A stretch of DNA of 64,000 nucleotides from positions 1-64,000 of the forward strand of contig CALFXR010000221.1 of NCBI GenBank assembly GCA_937958475.1, given 5' to 3'. Below, in pieces: positions 9,063 to 18,365 of the stretch. The stretch comes from an uncultured Mesorhizobium sp. (GTDB lineage Bacteria; Pseudomonadota; Alphaproteobacteria; Rhizobiales; Rhizobiaceae). The position numbers and the translations under genes are program-made. Numbering within the stretch: the stretch's first letter is position 1; every line of letters starts with the position of its first letter. The notes below the pieces were generated by a model, which saw nothing but the letters and a program-made list of their open reading frames with translations, searched no databases and was not told the origin of the DNA.

Positions 9063-9731
9063 ATGGCTGCTACGGAAACAGGCCTCATCGAGGGGCCGGA
9101 CGGCGCGCTGCGCTGCGCCTGGCATGGCAACGACGACTTCTACCGGCGCTACCACGACGATGAATGGGGCCAGCCCGTCGGCGACGATCGTCGCCTGTTC
9201 GAGAAGATCTGCCTGGAAGGTTTCCAGTCCGGGCTGTCGTGGCTGACGATCCTCCGCAAGCGCGAAAACTTCCGTGCCGCCTTCGACGGCTTCGACTTCC
9301 ACCGCGTCGCTCGCTACGGAGAGGCCGACGTCGCACGCCTGCTCGGCGATGCGGGCATCGTGCGGCACCGGGGAAAGATCGAATCGACGATCAACAACGC
9401 CCGACGCGCGATAGAACTGGCGGACGAGGCCGGCTCGCTGGCCGCCTTCTTCTGGCGTTTCGAGCCCGGACCGGCCGAGCGGCCGCAGCGCCTCGACTGG
9501 GCGACGCTGAGAGCCATGCCGACGACCTCGACATCGACACTTCTATCGAAGGAACTGAAGAAGCGCGGCTGGACTTTCGTGGGCCCGACCACCGTCTACG
9601 CCTTCATGCAGGCCATGGGGATTGTCAATGACCACATTGAAGGCTGCGTCTGCCGGGCCGGCGTCGAGGAGGCCCGCAAGGCGTTCAAACGTCCTATCGG
9701 GACGCCAGTCCACGGCCGTGGCGCCGCCTAA
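9063..9731 (+). CDS. tag: DNA-3-methyladenine glycosylase I
   Basis: This 222-residue base-excision repair enzyme removes 3-methyladenine from alkylated DNA. It matches E. coli Tag along its length: RCAWHGNDDFYRRYHDDEWG near residues 17-36 holds the zinc ligands Cys18 and His31, and GIVNDHIEGCVCRAG near the C-terminus holds the other His and Cys ligands. FQSGLSWLTILRKRENFR (about 54-71) is the conserved base-pocket region. The N-terminus has about 14 extra residues compared with E. coli. It is transcribed alone, divergently from the L,D-transpeptidase. The 224 bases between them must hold both promoters, but I see no clear hexamers there. Confidence 0.92.
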   Translation: MAATETGLIEGPDGALRCAWHGNDDFYRRYHDDEWGQPVGDDRRLFEKICLEGFQSGLSWLTILRKRENFRAAFDGFDFHRVARYGEADVARLLGDAGIVRHRGKIESTINNARRAIELADEAGSLAAFFWRFEPGPAERPQRLDWATLRAMPTTSTSTLLSKELKKRGWTFVGPTTVYAFMQAMGIVNDHIEGCVCRAGVEEARKAFKRPIGTPVHGRGAA

Positions 9732-9819
9732 TCGATTTTACGATTGACCCGCGCCGCGCACCGGTATTTTCACGAACGCACAACCCGCCGGACCCGCCGG
9801 CATCTTTCGGAAAGAGCCC

Positions 9820-11211
9820 ATGACCACGACCCGCACCGAGACTGATACTTTCGGCCCCATCGAAGTTGCGTCCGACCGCTACTGGGGCGCCCAGGCGCAG
9901 CGCTCGCTCGGCAACTTCAAGATCGGCTGGGAGAAGCAGCCGCAGTCGGTCGTCAGGGCGCTCGGTATCGTCAAGCGCGCCGCCGCGGAAGCCAACATGG
10001 CTCTCGGAAGGCTGGATCCGAAGATCGGCGAGACGATCGTCAAGGCGGCGCAGGAGGTAATCGACGGGAAGCTCAACGATCACTTCCCGCTGGTCGTGTG
10101 GCAGACCGGTTCGGGCACCCAGTCGAACATGAACGCCAACGAGGTGATTTCCAACCGCGCCATCGAGATGCTGGGCGGGCAGATGGGCTCGAAAAAGCCC
10201 GTCCATCCGAACGACCACGTCAACATGAGCCAGTCGTCCAACGACACCTATCCGACGGCGATGCACATCGCCTGCGCCGAGCAGATCGCCCACCACCTCA
10301 TTCCCGGGCTGACCAGGCTGCAGAAAGCGCTCGAGGCGAAGTCGGAGCAATTCGCCCACATCATCAAGATCGGCCGCACCCACACGCAGGACGCCACGCC
10401 CCTGACGCTCGGACAGGAATTCGGCGGCTATGCGGCCCAGGTCCGCTCGGCGATCAAGCGCATCGGCGAATCGATGGGCGGACTGCTGGAACTCGCGCAG
10501 GGCGGAACCGCCGTCGGCACCGGTCTCAACGCACCGATCGGCTTCGCCGAAAAGGTCGCCGAGCAGATCGCCGCGATCACCGGAATGCCCTTCGTCACGG
10601 CGCCCAACAAGTTCGAGGCTCTCGCAGCACACGATGCGATGGTGTTCGCCCACGGCGCGATCAACGCCGCCGCGGCGGCCTGCTTCAAGATCGCCAACGA
10701 CATCCGCTTTCTCGGCTCGGGGCCCCGCGCAGGCCTCGGTGAACTGTCGCTGCCGGAAAACGAGCCGGGTTCGTCGATCATGCCGGGCAAGGTCAACCCG
10801 ACCCAGTCCGAGGCGATGACGCAGGTCTGCGCCCACATCTTCGGGAACCAGGCCGCGATCACCTTCGGCGGCAGCCAGGGCCATTTCGAACTCAACGTCT
10901 ACAATCCGATGATGGCCTATAACTTCCTGCAGTCGGTGCAGCTGCTCGGCGACGCCGCGGTCTCCTTCACCGACAATTGTGTCGTCGGCATCGAGGCGCG
11001 CGAGGACAACATTCGCAAGGGTGTCGAGAACTCGCTGATGCTGGTGACCGCCCTTGCGCCGACCATCGGCTACGACAACGCCGCCAAGATCGCCAAGACC
11101 GCGCACAAGAACGGCACGACGCTCCGCGAGGAGGCCGTGGGCGGCGGATACGTCACCGACGCGGAATTCGACCGTCTGGTGCGGCCGGAGGACATGACCC
11201 GTCCGGGCTGA
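9820..11211 (+). CDS. fumC: Class II fumarate hydratase FumC
   Basis: This 463-residue homotetrameric TCA-cycle enzyme interconverts fumarate and malate without an iron-sulfur cluster. Conserved stretches are [14 protein letters not shown] (about 104-117), [15 protein letters not shown] (about 135-149) and the mobile active-site loop [17 protein letters not shown] (about 317-333), the fumarase/aspartase superfamily signature with the catalytic Ser. The length is that expected of FumC (460-467). The ATG at 9820 begins [16 protein letters not shown]. It is a monocistronic gene followed by a hairpin. Confidence 0.96.
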   Translation: MTTTRTETDTFGPIEVASDRYWGAQAQRSLGNFKIGWEKQPQSVVRALGIVKRAAAEANMALGRLDPKIGETIVKAAQEVIDGKLNDHFPLVVWQTGSGTQSNMNANEVISNRAIEMLGGQMGSKKPVHPNDHVNMSQSSNDTYPTAMHIACAEQIAHHLIPGLTRLQKALEAKSEQFAHIIKIGRTHTQDATPLTLGQEFGGYAAQVRSAIKRIGESMGGLLELAQGGTAVGTGLNAPIGFAEKVAEQIAAITGMPFVTAPNKFEALAAHDAMVFAHGAINAAAAACFKIANDIRFLGSGPRAGLGELSLPENEPGSSIMPGKVNPTQSEAMTQVCAHIFGNQAAITFGGSQGHFELNVYNPMMAYNFLQSVQLLGDAAVSFTDNCVVGIEAREDNIRKGVENSLMLVTALAPTIGYDNAAKIAKTAHKNGTTLREEAVGGGYVTDAEFDRLVRPEDMTRPG

Positions 11212-11223
11212 CATCACCTCGTG

Positions 11224-11252
11224 AGTGAACGCCCTTTTACGGGTCGTTCACT
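11224..11252 (+). terminator. Hairpin after fumC
   Basis: AGTGAACG (11224-11231) pairs with CGTTCACT (11245-11252), and the inner CCC and GGG extend the stem. The position just after the fumC stop suggests termination or 3' end protection. The tract after it is only weakly T-rich. Confidence 0.5.
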
Positions 11253-11341
11253 ATTTGAGAACTTAGCGTTCGGCACAAGACGGCTCCCCCTGAACGGCGA
11301 AACCCTCTACTCGGGATTTCGTCGTTCCCCCGGAGAATCCA

Positions 11342-11725
11342 ATGTCCAACAGCTTCGTCCTTCTCGTTTCGCGCCTCATGCTGGTGCTGCTTTTCCTCGT
11401 TTCCGGCGCCGGAATGGCCTCGATGCCGTCGGGCGTCGCAGGTTACTTCTCCAGCCTCGGCATCCCGGCGTCCGGCCTCGTGGTCTGGCTCGTTGTCGCG
11501 CTGAAGGTCGTCGCCAGTCTCGCCATCGTATTCGGCTTCAAGACCCGCTATGCGGCCTATGCGCTCGCCGCCTTCTCGGTTGGCGCAGCCCTCATCGGCC
11601 ACAACAACTTCGCCGATCAGAACGAGATGACGCAGTTCCTCAAGGACCTCGCCATCGCCGGCGGCTTCCTGGCGCTGTCGGTCGCCGGTCCAGGCGGCAT
11701 GTCGCTCGACGCCCGCCGCGGCTGA
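11342..11725 (+). CDS. DoxX family membrane protein
   Basis: This 127-residue inner-membrane protein has about four hydrophobic segments (residues 6-26, 40-62, 66-85, 98-117). The N-terminal region LVSRLMLVLLFLVSGAGM and the FGFKTRYAAYALAAFSV segment match the DoxX/YphA family of small quinone-related membrane proteins. Some members associate with thiosulfate:quinone oxidoreductase or redox stress responses, but the function of most, including this one, is unknown. The ATG has GGAGA at 11331-11335, seven bases upstream. It is transcribed alone and ends in a strong terminator shared with the opposing amidotransferase gene. Confidence 0.85.
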   Translation: MSNSFVLLVSRLMLVLLFLVSGAGMASMPSGVAGYFSSLGIPASGLVVWLVVALKVVASLAIVFGFKTRYAAYALAAFSVGAALIGHNNFADQNEMTQFLKDLAIAGGFLALSVAGPGGMSLDARRG

Positions 11726-11749
11726 ACCCGCACTATCGATCGGAATTGC

Positions 11750-11776
11750 AAAGGCCCGGAGCGATCCGGGCCTTTT
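11750..11776. terminator. Bidirectional terminator between DoxX and amidotransferase genes
   Basis: AAAGGCCCGGA (11750-11760) pairs perfectly with TCCGGGCCTTT (11765-11775) around a GCGA tetraloop. A/T runs lie at both ends of the stem, so it can serve both convergent genes. Confidence 0.85.
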
Positions 11777-11811
11777 GCCGTTCGCCGCATGTCGGCAGCG
11801 CCAGCACGGCC

Positions 11812-12510
11812 TCAGATCTGCCGAGTCCAGGCGCGGGCGATGGCGAGCCCGACTGCGTCGGCCTCCGGGCCGTGGCGTTGTTCCTCGGCCGCGTGGCGCT
11901 TCGCCCAGTCCGGCTGGCGTCCGGCGAGATAGTCGGCGAACAGCCCGTTCCATTCACGCACCAGCGCGCGGTCGGCTTCGAAGTGGAACTGGACGGCATA
12001 TCCCGACCTGCCGACGCGAAATGCCTGGTTGGCGGCGACTGCGCTCGACGCCAGATGCGCTACGCCCGGAGGAAGCGAGAAAGTGTCGTCGTGCCACTGG
12101 AAGATCGGAAACTCCCAGGGAAGTCCGCCCAGCACCGGATCTTCGCGCGCCGCCTCGGTCAGGGCGACTCTTTGCCAGCCAAATTCACTGGCTCCGCCGA
12201 TCTGATTGGTGCCTCCGAACGCCCGCGCCATCAACTGGCTACCGAGACAGATGCCGAGCATGGCGCGGTCACGGCGGTCGAAATCGCGGATAAGATCGAG
12301 AAGCGCGGGAATGTAGGGATAGTCGTCGTCGGCGAGCGCGTTCTGTCCGCCACCCAAGATGATGGCGGCGTCGTGGCCGGAGGCGTCGACGGGTAGCGAA
12401 TCGCCGCGGTGCGCGACCCTGAGGTCGAGTTCGGCGCCGGCTTCGGCGAGGGCGAAGCCGACCTGGCCGAGGCCGGTGTTGTCGTAGTTCTGGACGACGA
12501 GAACCCGCAT
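11812..12510 (-). CDS. Type 1 glutamine amidotransferase-like protein
   Basis: This 232-residue stand-alone class I glutamine amidotransferase domain resembles the GuaA amidotransferase half. The nucleophile elbow reads MLGICLGSQLMARAFGG (Cys near residue 88), and the catalytic His-Glu pair appears in YAVQFHFEADRAL. FPIFQWHDDTFSLPPG is also characteristic of this subfamily. The ATG at 12510 gives MRVLVVQNYDNTGLG. The open frame continues 91 codons upstream but loses homology. The substrate is unknown. Relatives include gamma-glutamyl hydrolases of polyamine breakdown, but those carry PuuD-specific motifs that are not evident here. It is divergent from the unknown gene at 12596. Confidence 0.85.
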   Translation of the reverse strand: MRVLVVQNYDNTGLGQVGFALAEAGAELDLRVAHRGDSLPVDASGHDAAIILGGGQNALADDDYPYIPALLDLIRDFDRRDRAMLGICLGSQLMARAFGGTNQIGGASEFGWQRVALTEAAREDPVLGGLPWEFPIFQWHDDTFSLPPGVAHLASSAVAANQAFRVGRSGYAVQFHFEADRALVREWNGLFADYLAGRQPDWAKRHAAEEQRHGPEADAVGLAIARAWTRQI

Positions 12511-12595
12511 CGAGAAAACGCTCCGCGCGAAAACGGGGTGACAGGAGGAGCCCGAGCGATAGCATGCCGGTCGCGGGGCGCAAAGGGAGGGCGAT

Positions 12596-13252
12596 ATGCC
12601 GCTGCAGAACCGGGTCGACCCCTTCGGCGCCATCCACGCCATCGCTGCGCGTGGCCTCTTTACCGGCAATCGCGGTGTCATCCACGACCCGGCGACGCGG
12701 TCGCTTCTTCCCCGCCGCTGGACGACCAAGGCCTGGATCGTCTGCGATCTCGTCCATCCGAAGGGAGCGACGCGCCAGCCCATGGGTCGAAACGCACCAG
12801 GTGGTGGCGCCGGTTGGACGGAGCTGTTTTTCCTCGACGAAGTGACGGCGCTCGCCGCCGGGCATCGCCCCTGTTTCTACTGCCGGCGTAGAGCTGCGAA
12901 TGCCTTTGCCACCGCCTTCGCCCAGGGCCAGGGGCGGGACGAGATCGCGGCATCGCAGATCGACGGTATCCTCCGTGGCGAGCGGCTCGCCTCGGGCGGC
13001 CGCCGGTCGACCCTGTCGTCGGCGGAAGTGCGCACGATGCCCGACGGCGCCGTCGTCGCCTACGGGCCGAACGCGTTCGCCATCAAGGACGGCAAGCTGC
13101 TGCCGTGGACCTTCGCCGGCTATGGCGCCGCCCGCCCCTCCTGCCGAGGCCTTCCGCCCGAAGCTACGTTGCTCACCCCGCCGTCGACGGTCGCGGCGCT
13201 GAGAGCGGGCTATCGCCCCGCATGGCATTCGACAGCTGCACACAAGACGTGA
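12596..13252 (+). CDS. Conserved protein of unknown function with a CFYC motif
   Basis: I do not recognise the function of this 218-residue cytosolic-looking protein. It opens with MPLQNRVDPFGAIHAI and has a conserved-looking core WTELFFLDEVTALAAGHRPC followed by FYCRR near residues 75-99, where a lone CxxC sits beside basic residues. The centre is rich in Arg and Gly, and the C-terminus (LTPPSTVAALRAGYRPAWH) looks like a short structured tail. There is no signal peptide or membrane segment. The ATG lies 85 bases from the start of the divergent amidotransferase gene, so the two share a promoter region. A nucleic-acid-binding role is possible from charge alone but is only a guess. Confidence 0.65.
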   Translation: MPLQNRVDPFGAIHAIAARGLFTGNRGVIHDPATRSLLPRRWTTKAWIVCDLVHPKGATRQPMGRNAPGGGAGWTELFFLDEVTALAAGHRPCFYCRRRAANAFATAFAQGQGRDEIAASQIDGILRGERLASGGRRSTLSSAEVRTMPDGAVVAYGPNAFAIKDGKLLPWTFAGYGAARPSCRGLPPEATLLTPPSTVAALRAGYRPAWHSTAAHKT

Positions 13253-13303
13253 TCGCCGCGCCATCTTGACCGGATGGCTGCTGCCGGACCATCACTTCTG
13301 CCC

Positions 13304-14038
13304 ATGCGCGCCAACTACCGAATGCAACGCCTCTTCCTACCCCACGACCTCGTCCAGGACGCCGTCGTCGAGCCGGATCAGCAGCAATCCCACTATCTGG
13401 CCCACGTGCTCCGGCTGAAACCGTCCGCGAAGCTGCTCGTCTTCAACGGCCGCGACGGCGAATGGCTCGCCGAGGTCGCAGCGGTGGAGAAGAAGAAGGT
13501 CCTGCTCCGCCTGCTCGCGCAGGTCCGGCCGCAGCCGCCGCATCCCGACCTCCTCTACTGCTTCGCGCCGTTGAAGGCCGGCCGGCTCGACTACATGGTG
13601 CAAAAGGCGGTCGAGATGGGCGCGGGCGTCCTCCAGCCCGTCATCACCCAGCACACGCAGATGTCGACGGTCGGCACCGACCGCCTGCGCGCCAACGTCG
13701 TCGAGGCGGCCGAGCAATGCGGCATCCTTGCCATTCCGCGCGTCGAGGACCCCGTCAAGCTCGACCGCCTGCTCTGGCTGTGGGAACCCGGCCGCAGGCT
13801 GGTCTTCTGCGACGAGGGGGCCGAAACCAACAATCCCATCCCAGCCCTTTCGGCGATCGCCGAACGGAGGCTTGGCCTGCTTGTCGGACCGGAAGGCGGG
13901 TTCTCGGAGGAGGAACGCCAGCAGCTGCGCGCGCTTCCCTATGTCACGTCGATCCCGCTCGGCCCGCGCATCCTCAGGGCCGACACGGCGGCGGTCGCGG
14001 CGCTCGCCGTCATCCAGGCGACAATCGGCGACTGGTAG
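13304..14038 (+). CDS. rsmE: 16S rRNA (uracil(1498)-N(3))-methyltransferase RsmE
   Basis: This 244-residue SPOUT-class enzyme methylates N3 of U1498 in 16S rRNA. The knotted SAM-binding region is visible as [14 protein letters not shown] (about 186-199) and [18 protein letters not shown] (about 214-231), the family signatures. The N-terminal PUA-like domain includes [13 protein letters not shown] chose the ATG at 13304 ([13 protein letters not shown]), which is typical of rhizobial homologues, rather than 13274, which adds only ten unconserved residues. In many rhizobia rsmE sits next to gshA. Here two genes lie between them. Confidence 0.92.
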   Translation: MRANYRMQRLFLPHDLVQDAVVEPDQQQSHYLAHVLRLKPSAKLLVFNGRDGEWLAEVAAVEKKKVLLRLLAQVRPQPPHPDLLYCFAPLKAGRLDYMVQKAVEMGAGVLQPVITQHTQMSTVGTDRLRANVVEAAEQCGILAIPRVEDPVKLDRLLWLWEPGRRLVFCDEGAETNNPIPALSAIAERRLGLLVGPEGGFSEEERQQLRALPYVTSIPLGPRILRADTAAVAALAVIQATIGDW

Positions 14039-14192
14039 TCGAAACGGTCCCGACGCCGCGAGATTGGGCCTTGCCAACGCGGCCCTGCCGTGCGACCAGC
14101 GCGGCCTCCCTCGCGGGGCGCCGGTCGCCTCCGTTGCTTCCGGGGCGCAAGCCGCCCCGTCCCATGCATTCTCGTCAGGCAGGAAGGCGGCC

Positions 14193-15479
14193 ATGGCACG
14201 CGCGCTCGGGCTCGATTTCGGCACGACAAACACCGTCCTGGCGCTCGCGGACGCCGGCGGCGGCACGCATTCGCTGGCCTTCGAGAGCAGCGCCGGCACG
14301 AGCGAATCCATGCGCACGGCACTGTCCTTCATGAAGGGCGCCGTCGGCGGCCCTCTCGACGTCGAGGCCGGACAGGCGGCGATCCGCCTGTTCATCGACA
14401 ATCCGGGCGACTGCCGCTTTCTCCAGTCGATCAAGACCTTCGCCGCGAGCGCTGCGTTCCAGGCCACGCAGGTCTTCGCCCGCCGCAACACCTTCGAGGA
14501 CCTGATGGAGGTCTTCCTGCGACGCCTGCAGACCTATGCCGGCGATGGCTGGCCGAGCGAAATCTCGCAACTGGTGGTAGGTCGGCCCGTCCGCTTCGCC
14601 GGGGCGAACCCCGACGAGCGGCTGGCGATGGAGCGCTACGGGACGGCCCTGGCCCGCTTCGGCTTCCCCGCCGTTCACTACGTCTACGAGCCGGTCGCGG
14701 CGGCCTACTGGTTCGCGCAGACGCTTTCCCACGACGCGACCGTGCTGGTGGCCGACTTCGGCGGCGGCACCACCGATTATTCACTGATCCGCTTCGAGCG
14801 ACACGCCGGCATCTTGCGAGCCGTCCCGATCGGCCATTCCGGCGTTGGAATAGCCGGCGACCATTTCGACTACCGCATGATCGACAATCTCGTCGCGCCG
14901 GCGATCGGCAAGGGCAGCAAGTTCAAGAGTTTCGACAAGCTGCTCGACCTGCCGGCCAGCTATTTCGCCAGCTTCGGACGCTGGAACCAGCTATCGATCT
15001 TCAAGACGACGCGCGAGTTCTCCGATCTGAAGTCGCTGGTGCGCGTCGCCACCGAGCCTGAGAAGCTGAAACTGTTCGTCGACCTGATCGACTACGACGA
15101 AGGTTATCCGCTCTATCAGGCGATCTCGGCGACGAAGATGGCGCTATCGCAGGCCGACGAGGCGGAATTTTCCTTCCCGCCGCTGGGCAAGGCCGGTCGC
15201 AAGACCGTACGCCGGGCCGACTTCGAAGCCTGGATTGCCGAGGACCTCAGCCGCATCGAGGACGCGCTCGAGGAGGTGCTGCAATCGACGAACACGCACG
15301 CTTCGGCAATCGACAAGGTCTTCCTCACCGGTGGCAGTTCCTTCGTGCCCGCCGTGCGCGGTATCTTCACGCGGCGCTTCGACGCCGGTCGCATCGAGAG
15401 CGGCGGCGAGCTGCTGTCGATCGCGCACGGCCTGGCGCTGATCGGCGAGAGCGACGACGTGGAGCGCTGGGCGGCCTGA
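14193..15479 (+). CDS. Hsp70-like ATPase (YegD type putative chaperone)
   Basis: This 428-residue actin/Hsp70-fold protein has only the nucleotide-binding part and no full substrate-binding domain, as in E. coli YegD. Phosphate-1 motif: ALGLDFGTTNTVLALADAGG without its last residues, at the N-terminus. Phosphate-2: VLVADFGGGTTDYSLIRFE (about 185-203). Adenosine motif: KVFLTGGSSFVPAVRGIF (about 375-392). The ATG at 14193 has AGGAAGG seven bases upstream, while the open frame upstream of it is a shadow of rsmE. YegD-like proteins are predicted chaperones without a proven client. It lies 90 bases before the MurA paralogue and may be co-transcribed with it. Confidence 0.85.
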   Translation: MARALGLDFGTTNTVLALADAGGGTHSLAFESSAGTSESMRTALSFMKGAVGGPLDVEAGQAAIRLFIDNPGDCRFLQSIKTFAASAAFQATQVFARRNTFEDLMEVFLRRLQTYAGDGWPSEISQLVVGRPVRFAGANPDERLAMERYGTALARFGFPAVHYVYEPVAAAYWFAQTLSHDATVLVADFGGGTTDYSLIRFERHAGILRAVPIGHSGVGIAGDHFDYRMIDNLVAPAIGKGSKFKSFDKLLDLPASYFASFGRWNQLSIFKTTREFSDLKSLVRVATEPEKLKLFVDLIDYDEGYPLYQAISATKMALSQADEAEFSFPPLGKAGRKTVRRADFEAWIAEDLSRIEDALEEVLQSTNTHASAIDKVFLTGGSSFVPAVRGIFTRRFDAGRIESGGELLSIAHGLALIGESDDVERWAA

Positions 15480-15569
15480 GAGGCGCACGCCGGCCCTCGC
15501 TCGCTCTGGCCGTTGTCGCCGTCCTGTGCGAGGGAGAAGCGGCGACAGGTCGTCGCAAGGGGGGTGGAC

Positions 15570-16883
15570 ATGGCGCAGCCAATGCAGCGCGAACGCATCC
15601 AGTACGTAGTCGAAGGCGGCGCTCGCCTCTCGGGAGAAATCGAACCCTCCGGCAACAAGAACGCAGCGTTGCCGATCGTGGCGGCCGCTCTGCTCACCTC
15701 GGAACCCGTCGAACTCTCCAACGTGCCGCGTATCCGCGACGTGGAGGCGCTGGTCGAGCTGATCCGAACCGTCGGCGCCGAGGCCACATGGACCGGGCGC
15801 AACAGCCTGCGGATCGAGGCGCGCGAACTGCGGCCGGCCGATCTCGACCCGGCACTCTGCGCTCGCATCCGCGCCTCGATCCTGCTGGCCGGCCCGATGC
15901 TTGCCCGATGCGGGGAGTTGACCCTGCCGCCGCCGGGCGGCGACGTGATCGGGCGACGGCGCGTCGACACGCACTTCCTCGTCCTGCAGCAGCTCGGTGC
16001 CCAGATCGAGGCCGACGACGTCTATCGTTTTCGCACGAAGGGGCTGAGAGGTGCCGACGTCTTCTTCGACGAACCATCGGTGACCGCCACCGAGAATGCG
16101 CTCTGCGCCGCGGTGGCCGCCGAGGGCGTCACGATCCTGCGCAATTGCGCCTCGGAGCCGCATGTACAGGACCTCGCCCGTTTCCTGATCTCCATCGGCG
16201 CGGAGATCGAGGGCATCGGGACCAACACCATGACGGTACGCGGCGGTCGTCTGCTTTCCGGCGCCAGCCATCGTATCGGGCCGGACCATATCGAGGTCGC
16301 CTCCCTGATCGGCCTTGCCGCGGTGACCCGATCGGCGATCACCATCCGCCACGCCGGCGTGGAACACCTGCGTTCCACCCTGATGAATTTCGAGCGTCTC
16401 GGCATCCGCTGCCATGTCGAAGGCGACGACGTGGTGGTCCCCGCCAACCAGGAGATGCACGTCCAGGCCGATTTCGGCGGTCATGTGCCCAAGATCGAGG
16501 ATCAGCCATGGCCGGCCTTTCCTGCCGACGCCATGTCGATCGCCATCGTCACGGCGACGCAGTGCGAGGGTATGGTCCTTCTCTTCGAGAAGATGTTCGA
16601 AAGCCGCATGTTCTTCGTCGACAAGCTCATCTCGATGGGCGCGCGAATCGTGCTGTGCGATCCTCATCGGGTCGTCGTCTCCGGTCCGGCAAGATTGCGC
16701 GGCGCCCGCGTGGAAAGCCCCGACATCCGCGCCGGCATGGCCATGCTGATCGCTGCGCTTTGCGCCGAGGGAACGAGCGTCATCGAGAATGCCCAGCAGA
16801 TCGAGCGCGGCTACGAACGCATCGACGAGCGCCTCAACGCGCTCGGGGCGCGGATCACCCGCATTCCGCCACGGGAGAGATGA
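15570..16883 (+). CDS. murA: MurA-type UDP-GlcNAc 1-carboxyvinyltransferase with Asp in place of the catalytic Cys
   Basis: This 437-residue enolpyruvyl transferase belongs to the family that adds PEP to UDP-GlcNAc, the first step of peptidoglycan synthesis. Catalytic features are present: PSGNKNAALP (Lys30-Asn31), GRRRVDTHF, FPADAMSIAI (the conserved Asp), ESRMFF, IRAGMAM and ERGYERID (conserved Arg residues). The loop that normally reads PGGC(A/T)IG reads PPGGDVIG, so Cys115 of E. coli is replaced by Asp125. This is the change known from mycobacterial and chlamydial MurA that prevents fosfomycin alkylation. The ATG at 15570 (MAQPMQRERIQYVVEGG) starts the homology. It may be a second MurA paralogue, because rhizobia usually also carry a Cys-type copy elsewhere. 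Confidence 0.88.
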   Translation: MAQPMQRERIQYVVEGGARLSGEIEPSGNKNAALPIVAAALLTSEPVELSNVPRIRDVEALVELIRTVGAEATWTGRNSLRIEARELRPADLDPALCARIRASILLAGPMLARCGELTLPPPGGDVIGRRRVDTHFLVLQQLGAQIEADDVYRFRTKGLRGADVFFDEPSVTATENALCAAVAAEGVTILRNCASEPHVQDLARFLISIGAEIEGIGTNTMTVRGGRLLSGASHRIGPDHIEVASLIGLAAVTRSAITIRHAGVEHLRSTLMNFERLGIRCHVEGDDVVVPANQEMHVQADFGGHVPKIEDQPWPAFPADAMSIAIVTATQCEGMVLLFEKMFESRMFFVDKLISMGARIVLCDPHRVVVSGPARLRGARVESPDIRAGMAMLIAALCAEGTSVIENAQQIERGYERIDERLNALGARITRIPPRER

Positions 16884-16991
16884 GGCTTACCCAGCATCAA
16901 CCGGCCTTGATCGAGCCTCAAGATTTTTCGCTTGCTCGGGCCTGTGCGGATCGTCCATCTAGCGCCGGCACCGGGGTAGAGGGATTTTTCC

Positions 16992-18365
16992 GTGGCGCGC
17001 GATACGACCGATTTCCGACCTGTCGAGACCATCGACGAGCTCGTCGCTCACCTCGCCGAAGGTAACAAGCCGCGCGAGAAATGGCGAATCGGCACGGAAC
17101 ACGAGAAGTTCCCCTTCTATGTCGACGGCCACGCGCCGGTTCCCTATGGCGGCGAGCGCGGCATCCGCGCCCTGCTCGAGGGCATGCAGCGCATCCTCGG
17201 CTGGGACCCGATCATGGACGACGGGCGCATCATCGGCCTCGTCGAGCCCACCGGCCAGGGCGCGATCAGCCTGGAGCCCGGCGGTCAGTTCGAGCTGTCG
17301 GGCGCACCGTTGGAAACGATCCACCAGACCTGCCGCGAGGGAAATGCCCACCTCGCCCAGGTGCGCGAGATCGCCGAACCGCTCGGCATCCGCTTCCTCG
17401 GCCTCGGCGGCAGTCCGAAATGGACGCTCGCCGAAACGCCGAAGATGCCGAAGTCGCGCTACGAGATCATGACGCGCTACATGCCGAAGGTCGGCACGCA
17501 CGGACTCGACATGATGTACAGGACCTGCACGATCCAGGTGAACCTCGACTTCTCGTCGGAAGCCGACATGCGACGCAAGATGCAGGTGTCGCTGAAGCTG
17601 CAGCCGCTGGCGACGGCGCTGTTTGCCAATTCGCCGTTCACGGAAGGGCGTCCGAACGGTCTTCTGTCCTGGCGCGGCGAGATCTGGCGTGACACCGACA
17701 ACCAGCGAGCCGGACTGCTGCCCTTCTGCTTCTCGCCGGACTTCGGCTTTGCCGACTATGTCGAGTGGGCGCTCGACGTGCCGATGTACTTCGTCATCCG
17801 CGACGGCAGGTACCACGACTGCACCCACGTCACCTTCCGCCAATTCATGGACGGTGCGCTGCGCAATTCGGTACCCGACGGACTGCCCACCATGGGCGAC
17901 TGGGCAAACCACCTGTCGACGCTGTTTCCCGACGTACGCCTGAAGCGTTTTCTCGAGATGCGCGGCGCCGACGGCGGGCCGTGGCGGCGCATCTGCGCGC
18001 TGCCGGCCTTCTGGGTCGGCTTGCTCTACGACGACGCCGCGCTCGACGCGGCCGAGGCGCTGACCGCCAGCTGGAGGTTCGAAGACGTCCGCGCCATGCG
18101 CGACGCTGTTCCCCGCGAGGCGCTTGGCATGAAGTTCGGTGCCGGCACGCTGCGTGACATCGCCCGCGAGGTTCTTGCGATTTCGCGGCTGGGCCTGCAC
18201 AACCGCGGCCGCAAGAACCGCGACGGCTACGACGAATCCGGCTTCATCGCCCCCCTCGACGAAGTCGTGGCGCGGGGCACGACCAGCGCCGAGGAGATGC
18301 TCGCCGCCTACCATACGCGTTGGGGCGACTCGATCGAGCCGGCGTTCCTAGAATACGCTTACTGA
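16992..18365 (+). CDS. gshA: Glutamate--cysteine ligase (plant/alphaproteobacterial type)
   Basis: This 457-residue ATP-dependent enzyme makes gamma-glutamylcysteine, the first step of glutathione synthesis. The N-terminal WRIGTEHEKFPFYVD and GAISLEPGGQFELSGAPL stretches are hallmarks of the plant-like GCS2/EgtA-type family, and YMPKVGTHGLDMMYRTCTIQ and NSPFTEGRPNG follow. The GTG start at 16992 fits the conserved N-terminus (MARDTTDFRPVETIDELV). A long 3' gap of about 300 bases follows. It lies 108 bases after the MurA paralogue and in the same direction as rsmE and the Hsp70-like gene. Confidence 0.93.
   Translation: MARDTTDFRPVETIDELVAHLAEGNKPREKWRIGTEHEKFPFYVDGHAPVPYGGERGIRALLEGMQRILGWDPIMDDGRIIGLVEPTGQGAISLEPGGQFELSGAPLETIHQTCREGNAHLAQVREIAEPLGIRFLGLGGSPKWTLAETPKMPKSRYEIMTRYMPKVGTHGLDMMYRTCTIQVNLDFSSEADMRRKMQVSLKLQPLATALFANSPFTEGRPNGLLSWRGEIWRDTDNQRAGLLPFCFSPDFGFADYVEWALDVPMYFVIRDGRYHDCTHVTFRQFMDGALRNSVPDGLPTMGDWANHLSTLFPDVRLKRFLEMRGADGGPWRRICALPAFWVGLLYDDAALDAAEALTASWRFEDVRAMRDAVPREALGMKFGAGTLRDIAREVLAISRLGLHNRGRKNRDGYDESGFIAPLDEVVARGTTSAEEMLAAYHTRWGDSIEPAFLEYAY

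Noticed and set aside
9694..11217. 507-codon open frame on the minus strand opposite fumC
   Set aside because: It mirrors fumC codons, has a His/Arg/Asp-rich composition with no domain, and fumC is certain. It is a GC-codon shadow.
15144..16667. 507-codon minus-strand frame opposite the Hsp70-like and MurA genes
   Set aside because: It spans two well-supported opposite genes and has no family features.
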